A stretch of 10,819 nt of DNA from a bacterium (GCA_027294925.1 JAPULM010000486.1:1-10819), one strand, 5' to 3'. Positions 1 to 6,737 are shown, counted from the stretch's first letter. Made by a program: numbers and translations. Notes: generated from the sequence alone by a model not told the origin.

Positions 1-1
1 C

Positions 2-418
2 GCGGTGGCGGCCGCGCGGCGTCTATACCACCTGCCCTATTTCCATGCCGATATGCGGCTACGGCATGTGGATGGCAGCATTCACTACCACAGCCAACGC
101 ACCCATCGCGGGGCGCCAGCGGCCGCTTTCACAGGGCAATACGCAGCCTGCGGGGACGTCTACCTGTCGCAGCCGGGCAGCCTAGAGCATTGGTTGACCG
201 AACGCTACGCGTTATTTACAACCGACCGTCGAGGGCGTATCTACCGGGGTGACATTCATCACACGCCATGGCCCTTGCAAGCTGCGGAGGCTGAAATTGC
301 CATCAACACCATGACGCATCCACACGGTATCAAGCTACCAGATACCAGGCCACTGCTGCACCTTGCACAGCGCATTGAGGTCGCGGTGTGGCCGCTGCAA
401 CGAGTGGACGCCACCTGA
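2..418 (+). CDS. DUF2071 / YqjF-like protein, C-terminal part (5' end outside window)
   Basis: The reading frame is already open at the left edge and runs to a TGA at 416-418, giving 138 visible residues; the real start lies upstream. The visible part matches the C-terminal half of the DUF2071 (YqjF) family. It shows a YHLPYFHADM stretch near residue 8, then a W-L-T-E-R-Y block, then Y-R-G-D-I-H-H-T-P-W-P-L-Q-A-A-E-A-E-I, an N-T-M-T-x-P-H-G-I block, and a final L-L-H-x-A-Q-R-I-E-V-x-V-W-P-L-Q-R-V. Proteins of this family are cytoplasmic, about 230-250 residues long, and have no established reaction; the fold is thought to resemble acetoacetate decarboxylase. The gene converges with the LLM oxidoreductase gene, with a hairpin between them. 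Family assignment is fairly secure; function is unknown. Confidence 0.8.
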   Translation, partial: AVAAARRLYHLPYFHADMRLRHVDGSIHYHSQRTHRGAPAAAFTGQYAACGDVYLSQPGSLEHWLTERYALFTTDRRGRIYRGDIHHTPWPLQAAEAEIAINTMTHPHGIKLPDTRPLLHLAQRIEVAVWPLQRVDAT

Positions 419-482
419 GTACCGAATGAATGCGGATGGCGGAATATACCCCGCCCGGCTAATACACCACCACCACTAAAAT

Positions 483-498
483 AAAGGGCCGGCCCTTT
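483..498. terminator. Palindromic hairpin between convergent genes, probable terminator of the minus-strand gene
   Basis: A perfect 16-base palindrome (AAAGGGCC followed by GGCCCTTT) lies in the 90-base gap between the two convergent genes. Read on the minus strand it starts 11 bases after the LLM gene stop codon and is followed by ATTTTAG, a fair U-rich tract for an intrinsic terminator. On the plus strand the following bases are GCTATT, which is weaker. It therefore probably ends the LLM transcript and may also slow transcription from the left gene. Confidence 0.55.
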
Positions 499-508
499 GC
501 TATTGCAC

Positions 509-1351
509 TTAAAGCACGGCTTCTGCCATACGTTCCAGCTGTTCGCCCATCTCGGCCTCGGTCTCCACATGCTCAGGCCGTACCACCACCCGATCGGCGC
601 CGGCATTCAGCAGCGACTGCACCAGGGTGCGGTCCGGTGCTTGCCCATAGACGGAGATGCTAAGCGAACTCGGATCGCGTCCGGCGGCCTTGGCGAGAGC
701 GTCAAGCTCGCCACGACTGCTTTCAAGCTCTGCCGGAGTAATGCGATTGGGCAGCCAACCGTCAGCATGTGCGACGATCCGACGCAACACATTTTTGGCC
801 AGACCGCCAATAATAATCGGCGGATGCGGTTTCTGAGCCGGCTTGGGAAAAGAGCGCACCAACGGGAAATCGAAATAACGCCCGTGGTACTCCGCCTCCT
901 CATGTGTCCAGAGTTCCTTCATCACCTCGATGGCTTCACGGGTCTGCGTCCAGCGGTGCGCAAAGTCGCCGCCCATCAGCTCAGTTTCCTCCCGCAGCCA
1001 GCCGGTGCCAATGCCGAATAAGAAGCGTCCGCCGCTAAACAGGTCGAGGCTGGCAATTTCCTTCGCCAACAGCAGCGGATTGCGTTCAGGAACCAGGGTG
1101 ATACCGGTGCCAAGCTTGATCGTGCTGGTGACCCCGGAGGCCCGCGCCAGGGCGATGAAGGGGTCGGTAAAATGCGAGTAAGTCCAGGGAATCTCGCCGC
1201 CAGTGGCGGGAAAGGGGCTATCGCTATGCACCGGCACGGCGGGATGTTCGGCATACCAAATCGATTCAAAACCCAATGCTTCGGCTTTTTTGGCCATAAA
1301 CGCCGGATCAATCGTATAAGCCGGTAAGGGGACAGACGTTCCAATACGCAT
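509..1351 (-). CDS. LLM class F420-dependent oxidoreductase (luciferase-like, TIGR03619 type)
   Basis: A 280-residue cytoplasmic TIM-barrel enzyme of the bacterial luciferase-like superfamily. The N-terminus MRIGTSVPLP is followed by A-L-G-F-E-S-I-W-Y-A-E-H (residues 25-36), L-G-T-G-I-T-L-V-P-E-R-N-P (79-91), S-G-G-R-F-L-F-G-I-G-T-G-W (105-117) and P-H-P-P-I-I-I-G-G (174-182), the usual flavin/F420-binding blocks of the F420-dependent subgroup. Members transfer hydride between reduced F420 (sometimes FMN) and varied substrates; the substrate cannot be told from sequence. Length is normal for the family. The frame stays open to 1435, but I chose ATG at 1351 because AAGGAG lies 9 bases upstream and the family start M-R-I-G fits; the extra 28 codons would run through a 26-base palindrome. 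The gene stands alone: the left neighbour converges and the right neighbour diverges. F420 versus FMN use is inferred from family only. Confidence 0.88.
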   Translation of the reverse strand: MRIGTSVPLPAYTIDPAFMAKKAEALGFESIWYAEHPAVPVHSDSPFPATGGEIPWTYSHFTDPFIALARASGVTSTIKLGTGITLVPERNPLLLAKEIASLDLFSGGRFLFGIGTGWLREETELMGGDFAHRWTQTREAIEVMKELWTHEEAEYHGRYFDFPLVRSFPKPAQKPHPPIIIGGLAKNVLRRIVAHADGWLPNRITPAELESSRGELDALAKAAGRDPSSLSISVYGQAPDRTLVQSLLNAGADRVVVRPEHVETEAEMGEQLERMAEAVL

Positions 1352-1360
1352 CGTATCATT

Positions 1361-1366
1361 CTCCTT
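1361..1366 (-). promoter_or_regulatory. Ribosome binding site AAGGAG of the LLM oxidoreductase
   Basis: The minus strand reads AAGGAG, nine bases before the ATG at 1351. It decides between this start and the longer open frame reaching 1435, which has no comparable site. Confidence 0.75.
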
Positions 1367-1389
1367 GTACACAACTGCTGAAAATGTCG

Positions 1390-1415
1390 TGGGGACAGAT
1401 TTAAATCTGTCCCCA
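1390..1415. repeat. 26-base perfect palindrome in the leader of the LLM gene
   Basis: TGGGGACAGATTT is followed directly by its exact reverse complement, giving a 13-bp arm with no spacer. It lies 39 bases upstream of the LLM start codon and just downstream of a possible minus-strand promoter, so it would be transcribed in the 5' leader or act as an operator. From memory, similar GGGGACAGATTT-type palindromes occur as dispersed elements in many environmental bacteria, often near REP-associated tyrosine transposases; this is recollection and not shown here. The palindrome itself is certain; the role is open. Confidence 0.85.
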
Positions 1416-1425
1416 TCCAGATCGC

Positions 1426-1434
1426 ATGATAGCA
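1426..1434 (-). promoter_or_regulatory. Possible extended -10 promoter for the LLM gene
   Basis: The minus strand reads TGCTATCAT, one mismatch from the extended -10 consensus TGnTATAAT. No good -35 box is found 17 bases upstream, which extended -10 promoters can tolerate. Transcription would begin near 1419, a few bases before the 26-base palindrome. Confidence 0.35.
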
Positions 1435-1613
1435 TAAGTTCCTAAACAAGTTCTTCCAGGTAAAACCTTTACTCTTGCAACAGGCTGTCCTATTGTGAGG
1501 TGACAAAACGGCTCTGCCCATCCCCGTAAGATTGCCTGAAGTCAAAAGAGGCTGCCATCAACCTGGAAGATCGCACCATCATGATCGGGCCAAACGATCA
1601 ATGTTAAGCGTAT

Positions 1614-1617
1614 GAGG
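1614..1617 (+). promoter_or_regulatory. Ribosome binding site GAGG deciding the ATG at 1624
   Basis: GAGG lies six bases before the ATG at 1624. It overlaps the alternative in-frame ATG at 1612, which itself has no clear Shine-Dalgarno sequence, so the downstream start is preferred. Confidence 0.5.
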
Positions 1618-1623
1618 TTACCC

Positions 1624-2943
1624 ATGATCACCTTGATGACACTTGACCCGGGGCATTTCCACGCCGCTCTACTGCAGAAAATAATGTACGACCAGGTTTC
1701 ATCTAGCGTCTATGTCTTTGCACCGCAAGGTGACGACCTGGAGGCCCATCTGGGTCACATTGAGAATTTCAACAGCCGCTCGACGTGTCCCACCTCCTGG
1801 CATCAACAGGTTTACCAGGGGGCGGATTTCGTGCAGCAACTATTGACCCAACGGCCGGGCGATGTGGTGGTTATCGCCGGTATTAACGCACGCAAAGCCG
1901 GCTATATCAAAACGGCGGTTGAGGCCGGCTTGCATGTTCTGGCCGACAAACCGATGTGTATCAACCCTGAGAGTTGGGACGTCATCAAGACAGCGTTAAC
2001 ATTGGCTAGGCAACAGGGTACCTTACTTTCCGACATCATGACCTCGCGGCATGAAATTACCAACATTTTGTTTAAAGAGCTGGTCAACGACGCCAATGTG
2101 TTTGGCGTCTTAGAGCGCGGCACGCCAGAGCGACCTGCGGTGCTTAAACAAAGCACCCATCACCTGTTCAAATCCGTCGATGGACGCCCTCTGACTCGAC
2201 CCGGATGGTATTTCGACGTGTCTCAACAAGGCGAAGGCATCATTGATGTGGCCACTCACCTGGTGGATCAAGTCATCTGGAGCTGTTTTCCGCAGCAAGC
2301 CATCGACTATGCGGATATCAACATGTTGCAGGCCCGACGCTGGTCCACCAACCTGACACGGGAACAGTTCCAGCATGTAACGGGTCTGGCTGATTTCCCC
2401 CCAGCACTGCGCCAGAGGCTCGATGGCAACGGCAACTTGCCGTATTCCTGCAATGGGGAAATGCTCTACACCATCAAGGGCATGCATACCAAAATCATCG
2501 TTCAGTGGGACTACCAGGCGCCGTCAGGCACAGGCGATACGCACCTGGGCGAAACACGCGGGACGCTTAGCACAGTGCGCATTCGGCAGAGTGAAGCGCA
2601 GAGGTATCAACCCGAACTCTATGTTGAAGCGGCTGCCGGAACATCCCCGGTAGCACTTCAGAGCGCCGTGCAGGCGGTCATAGACCGCCTGCAAACGCAC
2701 TATCCGGGTATTGCGTCAAGGCGTCAGGCTAACGAATGGCATATCATCATACCGGATAGATACCGCATCGGTCATGAGGCCCACTTTGCGCAGGTCTTCA
2801 AGACCTACCTCCAGTTTCTCGATCAGGGCGCGCCAGACTGGGAAGCCCCGAACCTACTCGCCAAATACTATACAACCACCCAGGCATTGGCTCTGGCACA
2901 ACGTCAGGAGATTTCAGAAGGCGCAAGGCGCAAGGCGCAATAA
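1624..2943 (+). CDS. Gfo/Idh/MocA-like oxidoreductase with a PGHFHA N-terminus
   Basis: A 439-residue protein resembling the 'putative oxidoreductase C-terminal domain' branch of the Gfo/Idh/MocA superfamily. Residues 1-125 form a Rossmann-like domain opening with T-L-D-P-G-H-F-H-A-A-L-L-Q-K (6-19) in place of the usual GxGxxG loop. P-G-D-V-V-V-I-A-G (78-86) and A-G-L-H-V-L-A-D-K-P-M (101-111) follow; the last corresponds to the superfamily E-K-P motif. L-L-S-D-I-M-T-S-R-H-E-I-T (134-146) and G-E-G-I-I-D-V-A-T-H-L-V-D-Q-V-I-W (203-219) are further conserved blocks, and the C-terminal domain spans about 225-420. Known relatives are NAD(P)-dependent sugar dehydrogenases; the substrate of this branch is not established to my knowledge. 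Start: ATG 1624 has GAGG six bases upstream; ATG 1612 would add four residues. The last codons are made of a 7-base tandem repeat. No signal peptide or membrane segment is seen. The next gene converges. Confidence 0.85.
   Translation: MITLMTLDPGHFHAALLQKIMYDQVSSSVYVFAPQGDDLEAHLGHIENFNSRSTCPTSWHQQVYQGADFVQQLLTQRPGDVVVIAGINARKAGYIKTAVEAGLHVLADKPMCINPESWDVIKTALTLARQQGTLLSDIMTSRHEITNILFKELVNDANVFGVLERGTPERPAVLKQSTHHLFKSVDGRPLTRPGWYFDVSQQGEGIIDVATHLVDQVIWSCFPQQAIDYADINMLQARRWSTNLTREQFQHVTGLADFPPALRQRLDGNGNLPYSCNGEMLYTIKGMHTKIIVQWDYQAPSGTGDTHLGETRGTLSTVRIRQSEAQRYQPELYVEAAAGTSPVALQSAVQAVIDRLQTHYPGIASRRQANEWHIIIPDRYRIGHEAHFAQVFKTYLQFLDQGAPDWEAPNLLAKYYTTTQALALAQRQEISEGARRKAQ
2918..2940 (+). repeat. 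Heptanucleotide tandem repeat (AAGGCGC x3) at the gene 3' end
   Basis: Three exact copies of AAGGCGC plus a trailing AA lie directly before the stop codon of the oxidoreductase. They encode the basic tail of the C-terminus, read as E-G-A-R-R-K-A-Q. Seven is not a multiple of three, so gain or loss of one unit would change the last residues and the stop used. Confidence 0.85.
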
Positions 2944-2974
2944 CCCCTTTTATTACCATGCCGCATTCCGCCTT
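2932..2974. terminator. Imperfect inverted repeat across the convergent junction
   Basis: AAGGCGCAAT at 2932-2941 pairs with ATTCCGCCTT at 2965-2974 with a single mismatch around a 23-base loop containing CCCCTTTTATT. The structure spans the 38-base gap between two convergent genes and includes the plus-strand stop codon. It may help to end transcription from either side, but it lacks a clean U-tract after the stem, so the terminator role is an inference. Confidence 0.35.
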
Positions 2975-2981
2975 AGCCGGG

Positions 2982-4007
2982 TTAGACTTCAACCCGATAG
3001 ACACGAGCTGCCGTATCATGCAACATCGCGGCGCGCTCGTCAGCCGAGTAACCTTTAGACAAGCGTTTAAAGGCGTTATACATCACGTTGTAGGAGTAGG
3101 ACACCTTATCAACCGGGAAGTTGCTTTCGAACATGCACCGCTTAGGGCCAAACTGCTCGATACAGTAGGTCATCCAGGGAGCCATCAACGCGGCCAGTTC
3201 TTCCGAGCCAATTGGGGTGGTCCGGCTGTGCCAGTCAAAACCGGTGCGCGGCATGCCGATACCGCCAAGTTTGATGTTAACGTTGGGACACGCTGCAACG
3301 GCAGCAATGCCGCGCCGCCAGGTCTCCAAAACCTCGTCATTCCGATTGGCGTAGGGACCCACCCGCAGCAGACCACCAATGTGGTTCAGAATGATGCTTA
3401 GATCGGGAACGGCGTTGGCAAAATCGGCCAACTCAGGCATCTGCGGGAAGTACATCCAAGCCTCTAGGGACAAGCCCATACGCGCCAGCACCCGCGCCCC
3501 AGCGCGAAAAGTATCACTGGCCAATTGCCCCTGTGTTTGGTGCGCAGCCGTATTTTCTACCTCCGGGTGCGGGTCCCACGTTACCGAATGGCGGATGCCC
3601 CGCAAGCGGTTGGGACTGGCGGCCTGCAAGGCTTGCAATACCGGCTCGACCCGCTCGCCCAGATTCAGGTTGGCATGCCCGACAATCGCTGCTGCAGCCC
3701 GTCCAGGACCATACAACCCGCTGGCACTGGCGGCGGCCAAACCCTGGACGAATTCGACTTCACCGACCGGACGCATTTCTTCAGGGCCATCAGAACGATA
3801 CATCGCTCTGGCTTCAACAAACACCGTTGAACGGACGTTATGGCCGCTGTTAATATCCGCCGCCAGTTCGTGCAGCAGATACCGTTGGTGCGGAATACGC
3901 GGGGTGCGGAAGTCCCAGAAGTGATGATGGGGATCGCAAATGGGAAGATCCGGTTCCAGGCTTGGTTCCTGTGTTAAAGCCAGCCAATCATTGCCGCCGA
4001 ATGGCAT
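2982..4007 (-). CDS. Amidohydrolase-2 family metal-dependent hydrolase (TIM barrel)
   Basis: A 341-residue soluble hydrolase of the amidohydrolase-2 group (PF04909), which includes 2-pyrone-4,6-dicarboxylate lactonase and related decarboxylases. The metal-binding H-x-H is in C-D-P-H-H-H-F-W-D (residues 24-32, His27 and His29). R-L-R-G-I-R-H (134-140), N-H-I-G-G (208-212), N-I-K-L-G-G (244-249) and F-E-S-N-F-P-V-D-K (293-301) match the later strands of the barrel; the last block usually carries the catalytic Asp, and here F-E-S-N-F-P fits the subfamily form. Members hydrolyse lactones or decarboxylate small acids using Zn or Mn; the substrate is not evident. GTG at 4013 is possible, but GGAGGG at 4014-4019 stands six bases before ATG 4007 and abuts the GTG, so the ATG is preferred. 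The downstream gene converges, and a 391-base region separates this start from the peroxiredoxin. Confidence 0.87.
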   Translation of the reverse strand: MPFGGNDWLALTQEPSLEPDLPICDPHHHFWDFRTPRIPHQRYLLHELAADINSGHNVRSTVFVEARAMYRSDGPEEMRPVGEVEFVQGLAAASASGLYGPGRAAAAIVGHANLNLGERVEPVLQALQAASPNRLRGIRHSVTWDPHPEVENTAAHQTQGQLASDTFRAGARVLARMGLSLEAWMYFPQMPELADFANAVPDLSIILNHIGGLLRVGPYANRNDEVLETWRRGIAAVAACPNVNIKLGGIGMPRTGFDWHSRTTPIGSEELAALMAPWMTYCIEQFGPKRCMFESNFPVDKVSYSYNVMYNAFKRLSKGYSADERAAMLHDTAARVYRVEV

Positions 4008-4013
4008 AATCAC

Positions 4014-4019
4014 CCCTCC
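4014..4019 (-). promoter_or_regulatory. Ribosome binding site GGAGGG deciding ATG at 4007
   Basis: Minus-strand GGAGGG ends six bases before ATG 4007. It directly abuts the alternative GTG at 4013, which makes that upstream start unlikely. Confidence 0.7.
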
Positions 4020-4398
4020 GTATTAGAAGTTGTCGACTCAATCAAAAAACCACCGTCATCTCATGTGTCCTGTAGCGTCCATTGCCAGCCGCCAACCTTC
4101 AAGACGGGGAGCGCAATGGTGAAGCCACAGCATACGCACGTTGCCAAACCTCGTCAACTGCTGCCGCGCTGATCGACGTAGAGACCATTTCCTTCGACGG
4201 TGAAGGTGTAAGCAGCGTTGTCTCAAGCAGGCGGATAAAAATCTGCCAACCGGCCGAAAATGACTAGCGGAATAACATGCAACGTGATAGCATTCTTCCT
4301 TGTATATGGGTTTAATAGAGGTTTAGATAGGCGGCGCTAGCGCTATGGGCTGTCGCTCTGCCCGTCATGTTTTCAATAGCCACAAGGGGGACGTTACA
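4020..4398. other. Divergent intergenic region with possible decayed coding traces
   Basis: This stretch separates two divergent genes and should carry both promoters, yet I find no convincing -35/-10 pair. A TTGTAT at 4300-4305 with TTAGAT at 4323-4328 has 17-base spacing but only three matches in each box. A 10-base palindrome GCGCTAGCGC is at 4334-4343. A small plus-strand open frame (4082-4267, 61 codons) has no ribosome binding site. The opposite strand gives short protein-like pieces broken by stops, including A-Y-T-F-T-V-E-G-N-G-L-Y-V-D-Q around 4170-4215. I cannot assign these to a family; they may be a gene relic or chance. Confidence 0.35.
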
Positions 4399-5031
4399 AT
4401 GGCACTTCAACTTGGTGATGACGCTCCAAATTTTACCGCCACCACAACAGAAGGTGAGATCAATTTGCATCAATGGTTGGGCGATGGATGGGGCGTTCTG
4501 TTCTCGCACCCGGCAGACTTCACGCCCGTTTGCACCACCGAACTTGGCACCGTAGCCAAGATTAAGCCTGAGTTCGAGAAACGTAACGTGAAAGTGATCG
4601 CCGTCAGTGTTGACCCGATTGATTCGCACAACAGCTGGATTAACGACATCAACGAAACGCAGCATACCACGATGAACTTCCCGCTCATCGCCGATCCGGA
4701 CCGTACGGTGGCAAGCCTCTATGGCATGATTCACCCGAATGCGTCCGACACCATGACGGTGCGTTCCGTTTTCGTTATTGGGCCGGACAAAAAAATCAAG
4801 CTCATGCTGACCTATCCGGCCGCAACCGGGCGCAACTTCGACGAAATTCTACGCGTCATTGATGCTTTACAAATGACCTCGAAGCACAAACTCGCCACAC
4901 CGGCGAACTGGCAAGCCGGACAGGAATGCATCATTGTGCCGGCCGTCAGTGACGACGAAGCGAAGCAGATGTTTGGCGATTTCCGCGCCGAAAAACCCTA
5001 TCTGCGTTATGTGCCGAGCCCAACCAACTAG
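4399..5031 (+). CDS. 1-Cys peroxiredoxin, Prx6 type
   Basis: A 210-residue cytoplasmic peroxiredoxin that reduces hydrogen peroxide and organic hydroperoxides through one peroxidatic cysteine. The active-site block H-P-A-D-F-T-P-V-C (residues 37-45) holds Pro38, Thr42 and Cys45, and the catalytic Arg is Arg122 in T-V-R-S-V-F. The C-terminal half carries the Prx6-type blocks: Y-P-A-A-T-G-R-N-F-D-E-I-L-R-V-I-D-A-L-Q (139-158), L-A-T-P-A-N-W (165-171), I-I-V-P-A-V-S-D-D-E-A-K (178-189) and K-P-Y-L-R-Y-V-P (199-206). A second cysteine, Cys177, sits in Q-E-C-I-I-V-P; it is outside the usual resolving position, so whether it resolves the sulfenate is uncertain. Start: AAGGGGG at 4384-4390 lies eight bases before ATG 4399; the frame is open further up to 4345 but that part is unlike the family. 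No clear OxyR-type operator is seen. The gene is transcribed alone. Confidence 0.95.
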   Translation: MALQLGDDAPNFTATTTEGEINLHQWLGDGWGVLFSHPADFTPVCTTELGTVAKIKPEFEKRNVKVIAVSVDPIDSHNSWINDINETQHTTMNFPLIADPDRTVASLYGMIHPNASDTMTVRSVFVIGPDKKIKLMLTYPAATGRNFDEILRVIDALQMTSKHKLATPANWQAGQECIIVPAVSDDEAKQMFGDFRAEKPYLRYVPSPTN

Positions 5032-5056
5032 GGTATGTGGACAAAAGTTCCTCGGC

Positions 5057-5092
5057 TTTTTGCCCTCTCCCTGGCCAGGGAGAGGGCAAAAA
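5057..5092. repeat. 36-base perfect palindrome at the peroxiredoxin/deacylase convergent junction
   Basis: TTTTTGCCCTCTCCCTGG is followed directly by its exact reverse complement, an 18-bp arm with no spacer. It starts 25 bases after the peroxiredoxin stop and ends one base from the deacylase stop on the other strand. The stem begins with T's and ends with A's, so it lacks the A-stem-U order of a standard bidirectional terminator; only UUUAU follows on the plus strand. It may still end transcription. Its core resembles the hairpin at 6738-6762. Confidence 0.85.
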
Positions 5093-5093
5093 T

Positions 5094-6704
5094 TTATGTC
5101 CGGCTATCTAACCCGTGTGGACCGCGCCGCAAAACGCGCCCAGCTAAGGCACCTGTATGTTCACCAGCGTCGATGACGACCTGGCCATTGACCATAACGG
5201 TCGATAGTCCTGTGGCATACTGATGCGGGTCATCATAGGTGGCGGTCGCGGCAATGGTGTCGGGGTCGAACAGGGTGATATCGGCCCAATAACCCTCTCG
5301 CAATAGACCGCGATGGCGCAAGCCCAGAGCCTGCGCAGCGCCACCGGTCATTTTGTAGATTGCCTGCGCTAGAGTCAGCAGACCGAGTTCTCGCACGTAA
5401 TGACCTAGCACACGGGCAAAGGTGCCGTAGAAGCGCGGATGTGGCTTGCCTTGCCCGGTCACCCCGTACGGTGCTAGTGCGGTGCCATCCGATCCCACCA
5501 GACTGCTTGGCGAACGCAAAATGGTCTGTACATCAGCCTCGTCCATTGAGGTGATGAGAATACGTGTGTGGCCCTGGTCGGCAATGAGATAGTCACAGAC
5601 GGCGTCCAGCGGCTCACAACCCCACTGACGCGCAATATCCCCGAGTGTCTGCCCGGCATACTGCGGTTGATGGGGTGAGATGGCGATACATACCTCGTCC
5701 CAGGAGGGAATACGGCCAAAATTGTTCAGTCCATGCGTCTCGATATGCAGGGCGATGCGCTGACGCGTGTCGGGTGTAGCCAGACGCTGCAACATGGCTG
5801 CCATTCCCCCGCCCTGCACCCAGGTGGGCAGCAGGTTGCGCAGGGGATTGGTGGCGGCGGTGTAGGGGTATTGATCGCAGTCCACCTGAACGCCGCGCTG
5901 CCGCGCCGCTTCGATTAGCTCGAGCAGCGCCGATGCATGACCCCAATTGTCCATGCCGGAAAGCTTGAGATGAGCAATCTGCACATGGATATCACAGGCT
6001 TCGCCTACCGCAATGGCTTCTTGTACGGCATCGAACACCTGGTTGGCCTCATCCCGAACATGAGATGAATAACGTCCGCCGTGTTGGCGCAGGGTGTGCC
6101 CCAAGGCAATCATTTCGTCACCATCAGCATAACCACCCGGGATGGTAAACAAACCGGAGGAGAGCCCCAAAGCACCAGCCTGTAGCGCCTCGGCCAGAAG
6201 TTCTTGCATGTGCTTTAACTCATCATCGTGGGGAGCGCGTTGCTCTGTTCCCATGCTCATCAGACGCAGGGTGTGATGCCCCACCTGCATGACGGTATTG
6301 ACTGCTGTGGCGGGGAACGTGTCCATGTAATCGGTAAAGTTCGTTTGCCGGAACTCTAACCAGGGCGCGCTAGCCGCCAGATAGTCGCGCAACATGTCCA
6401 CCTTACCGGGCAACGCCGGCGCAACCGAAAAGCCGCAATTACCTACCACTTCGGTCGTCACCCCCTGGCGGATTTTGCTCTCCGCTTTGGGATTGAGCGG
6501 TAGGGTGAAGTCCGAGTGGGTGTGAATATCGATAAAACCCGGCGTTGCGACCAGTCCAGTGGCGTCAATGACGCGGTGCGCCTGCCGTCCGGCTGCGGCC
6601 GCCATGGCGACGATGCGTCCATCCCGGATCGCCACATCTACCGTCCGCCCGGGTGTGCCGCTGCCGTCGATCACCTGGGCGCCCCGAATCAATACATCAT
6701 CCAC
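5094..6704 (-). CDS. N-acyl-D-amino-acid deacylase (D-aminoacylase family)
   Basis: A 536-residue amidohydrolase that removes the acyl group from N-acyl-D-amino acids, releasing the free D-amino acid and a carboxylate; cytoplasmic and zinc-dependent in known members. The N-terminal beta domain M-D-D-V-L-I-R-G-A-Q-V-I-D-G-S-G leads into G-F-I-D-I-H-T-H-S-D (56-65, metal ligands His61 and His63). V-V-G-N-C-G-F-S (86-93) holds Cys90, the metal cysteine typical of D-aminoacylases. His215 in S-H-V-R-D-E and His245 in Q-I-A-H-L-K follow, and the catalytic Asp is Asp406 in V-G-S-D-G. The C-terminus returns to the beta domain at G-Y-W-A-D-I-T-L-F-D-P (471-481). Length is a little above the 480-500 typical of the type enzymes. 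The start is GTG at 6704, six bases after AAGGAGA; a GTG at 6734 lacks such a site. The gene is divergent from the M20 gene. The amino acid it prefers cannot be read from sequence. Confidence 0.9.
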   Translation of the reverse strand: MDDVLIRGAQVIDGSGTPGRTVDVAIRDGRIVAMAAAAGRQAHRVIDATGLVATPGFIDIHTHSDFTLPLNPKAESKIRQGVTTEVVGNCGFSVAPALPGKVDMLRDYLAASAPWLEFRQTNFTDYMDTFPATAVNTVMQVGHHTLRLMSMGTEQRAPHDDELKHMQELLAEALQAGALGLSSGLFTIPGGYADGDEMIALGHTLRQHGGRYSSHVRDEANQVFDAVQEAIAVGEACDIHVQIAHLKLSGMDNWGHASALLELIEAARQRGVQVDCDQYPYTAATNPLRNLLPTWVQGGGMAAMLQRLATPDTRQRIALHIETHGLNNFGRIPSWDEVCIAISPHQPQYAGQTLGDIARQWGCEPLDAVCDYLIADQGHTRILITSMDEADVQTILRSPSSLVGSDGTALAPYGVTGQGKPHPRFYGTFARVLGHYVRELGLLTLAQAIYKMTGGAAQALGLRHRGLLREGYWADITLFDPDTIAATATYDDPHQYATGLSTVMVNGQVVIDAGEHTGALAGRVLRRGPHGLDSRT

Positions 6705-6710
6705 AACGGC

Positions 6711-6717
6711 TCTCCTT
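6711..6717 (-). promoter_or_regulatory. Ribosome binding site AAGGAGA setting the GTG start at 6704
   Basis: Minus-strand AAGGAGA lies six bases before the GTG at 6704, where there is no in-frame ATG. It argues that translation begins at this GTG and not at the GTG at 6734, which sits upstream of the ribosome binding site. Confidence 0.75.
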
Positions 6718-6737
6718 CCCTGCACATGAACCACGAG

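Noticed and set aside
497..1021. Plus-strand open frame of 174 codons
   Set aside because: It lies entirely antisense to the LLM oxidoreductase, whose family motifs are clear; no ribosome binding site and no recognisable protein features.
976..1545. Minus-strand open frame of 189 codons
   Set aside because: It overlaps the LLM gene in another frame and crosses the palindromic leader; composition is that of a shadow frame.
3379..3924. Plus-strand open frame of 181 codons
   Set aside because: It is antisense to the amidohydrolase-2 gene, which has intact metal-binding and barrel motifs; no supporting signals.
4278..4350. Possible OxyR operator upstream of the peroxiredoxin
   Set aside because: ATAG and CTAT elements occur, but they do not form the spaced dyad expected of an OxyR site.
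4312..4734. Minus-strand open frame of 140 codons over the peroxiredoxin start
   Set aside because: It is antisense to a well-supported peroxiredoxin and shows no family similarity.
6705..6734. Upstream GTG start at 6734 for the D-aminoacylase
   Set aside because: The only strong ribosome binding site (AAGGAGA, 6711-6717) lies downstream of this codon and points to GTG 6704.
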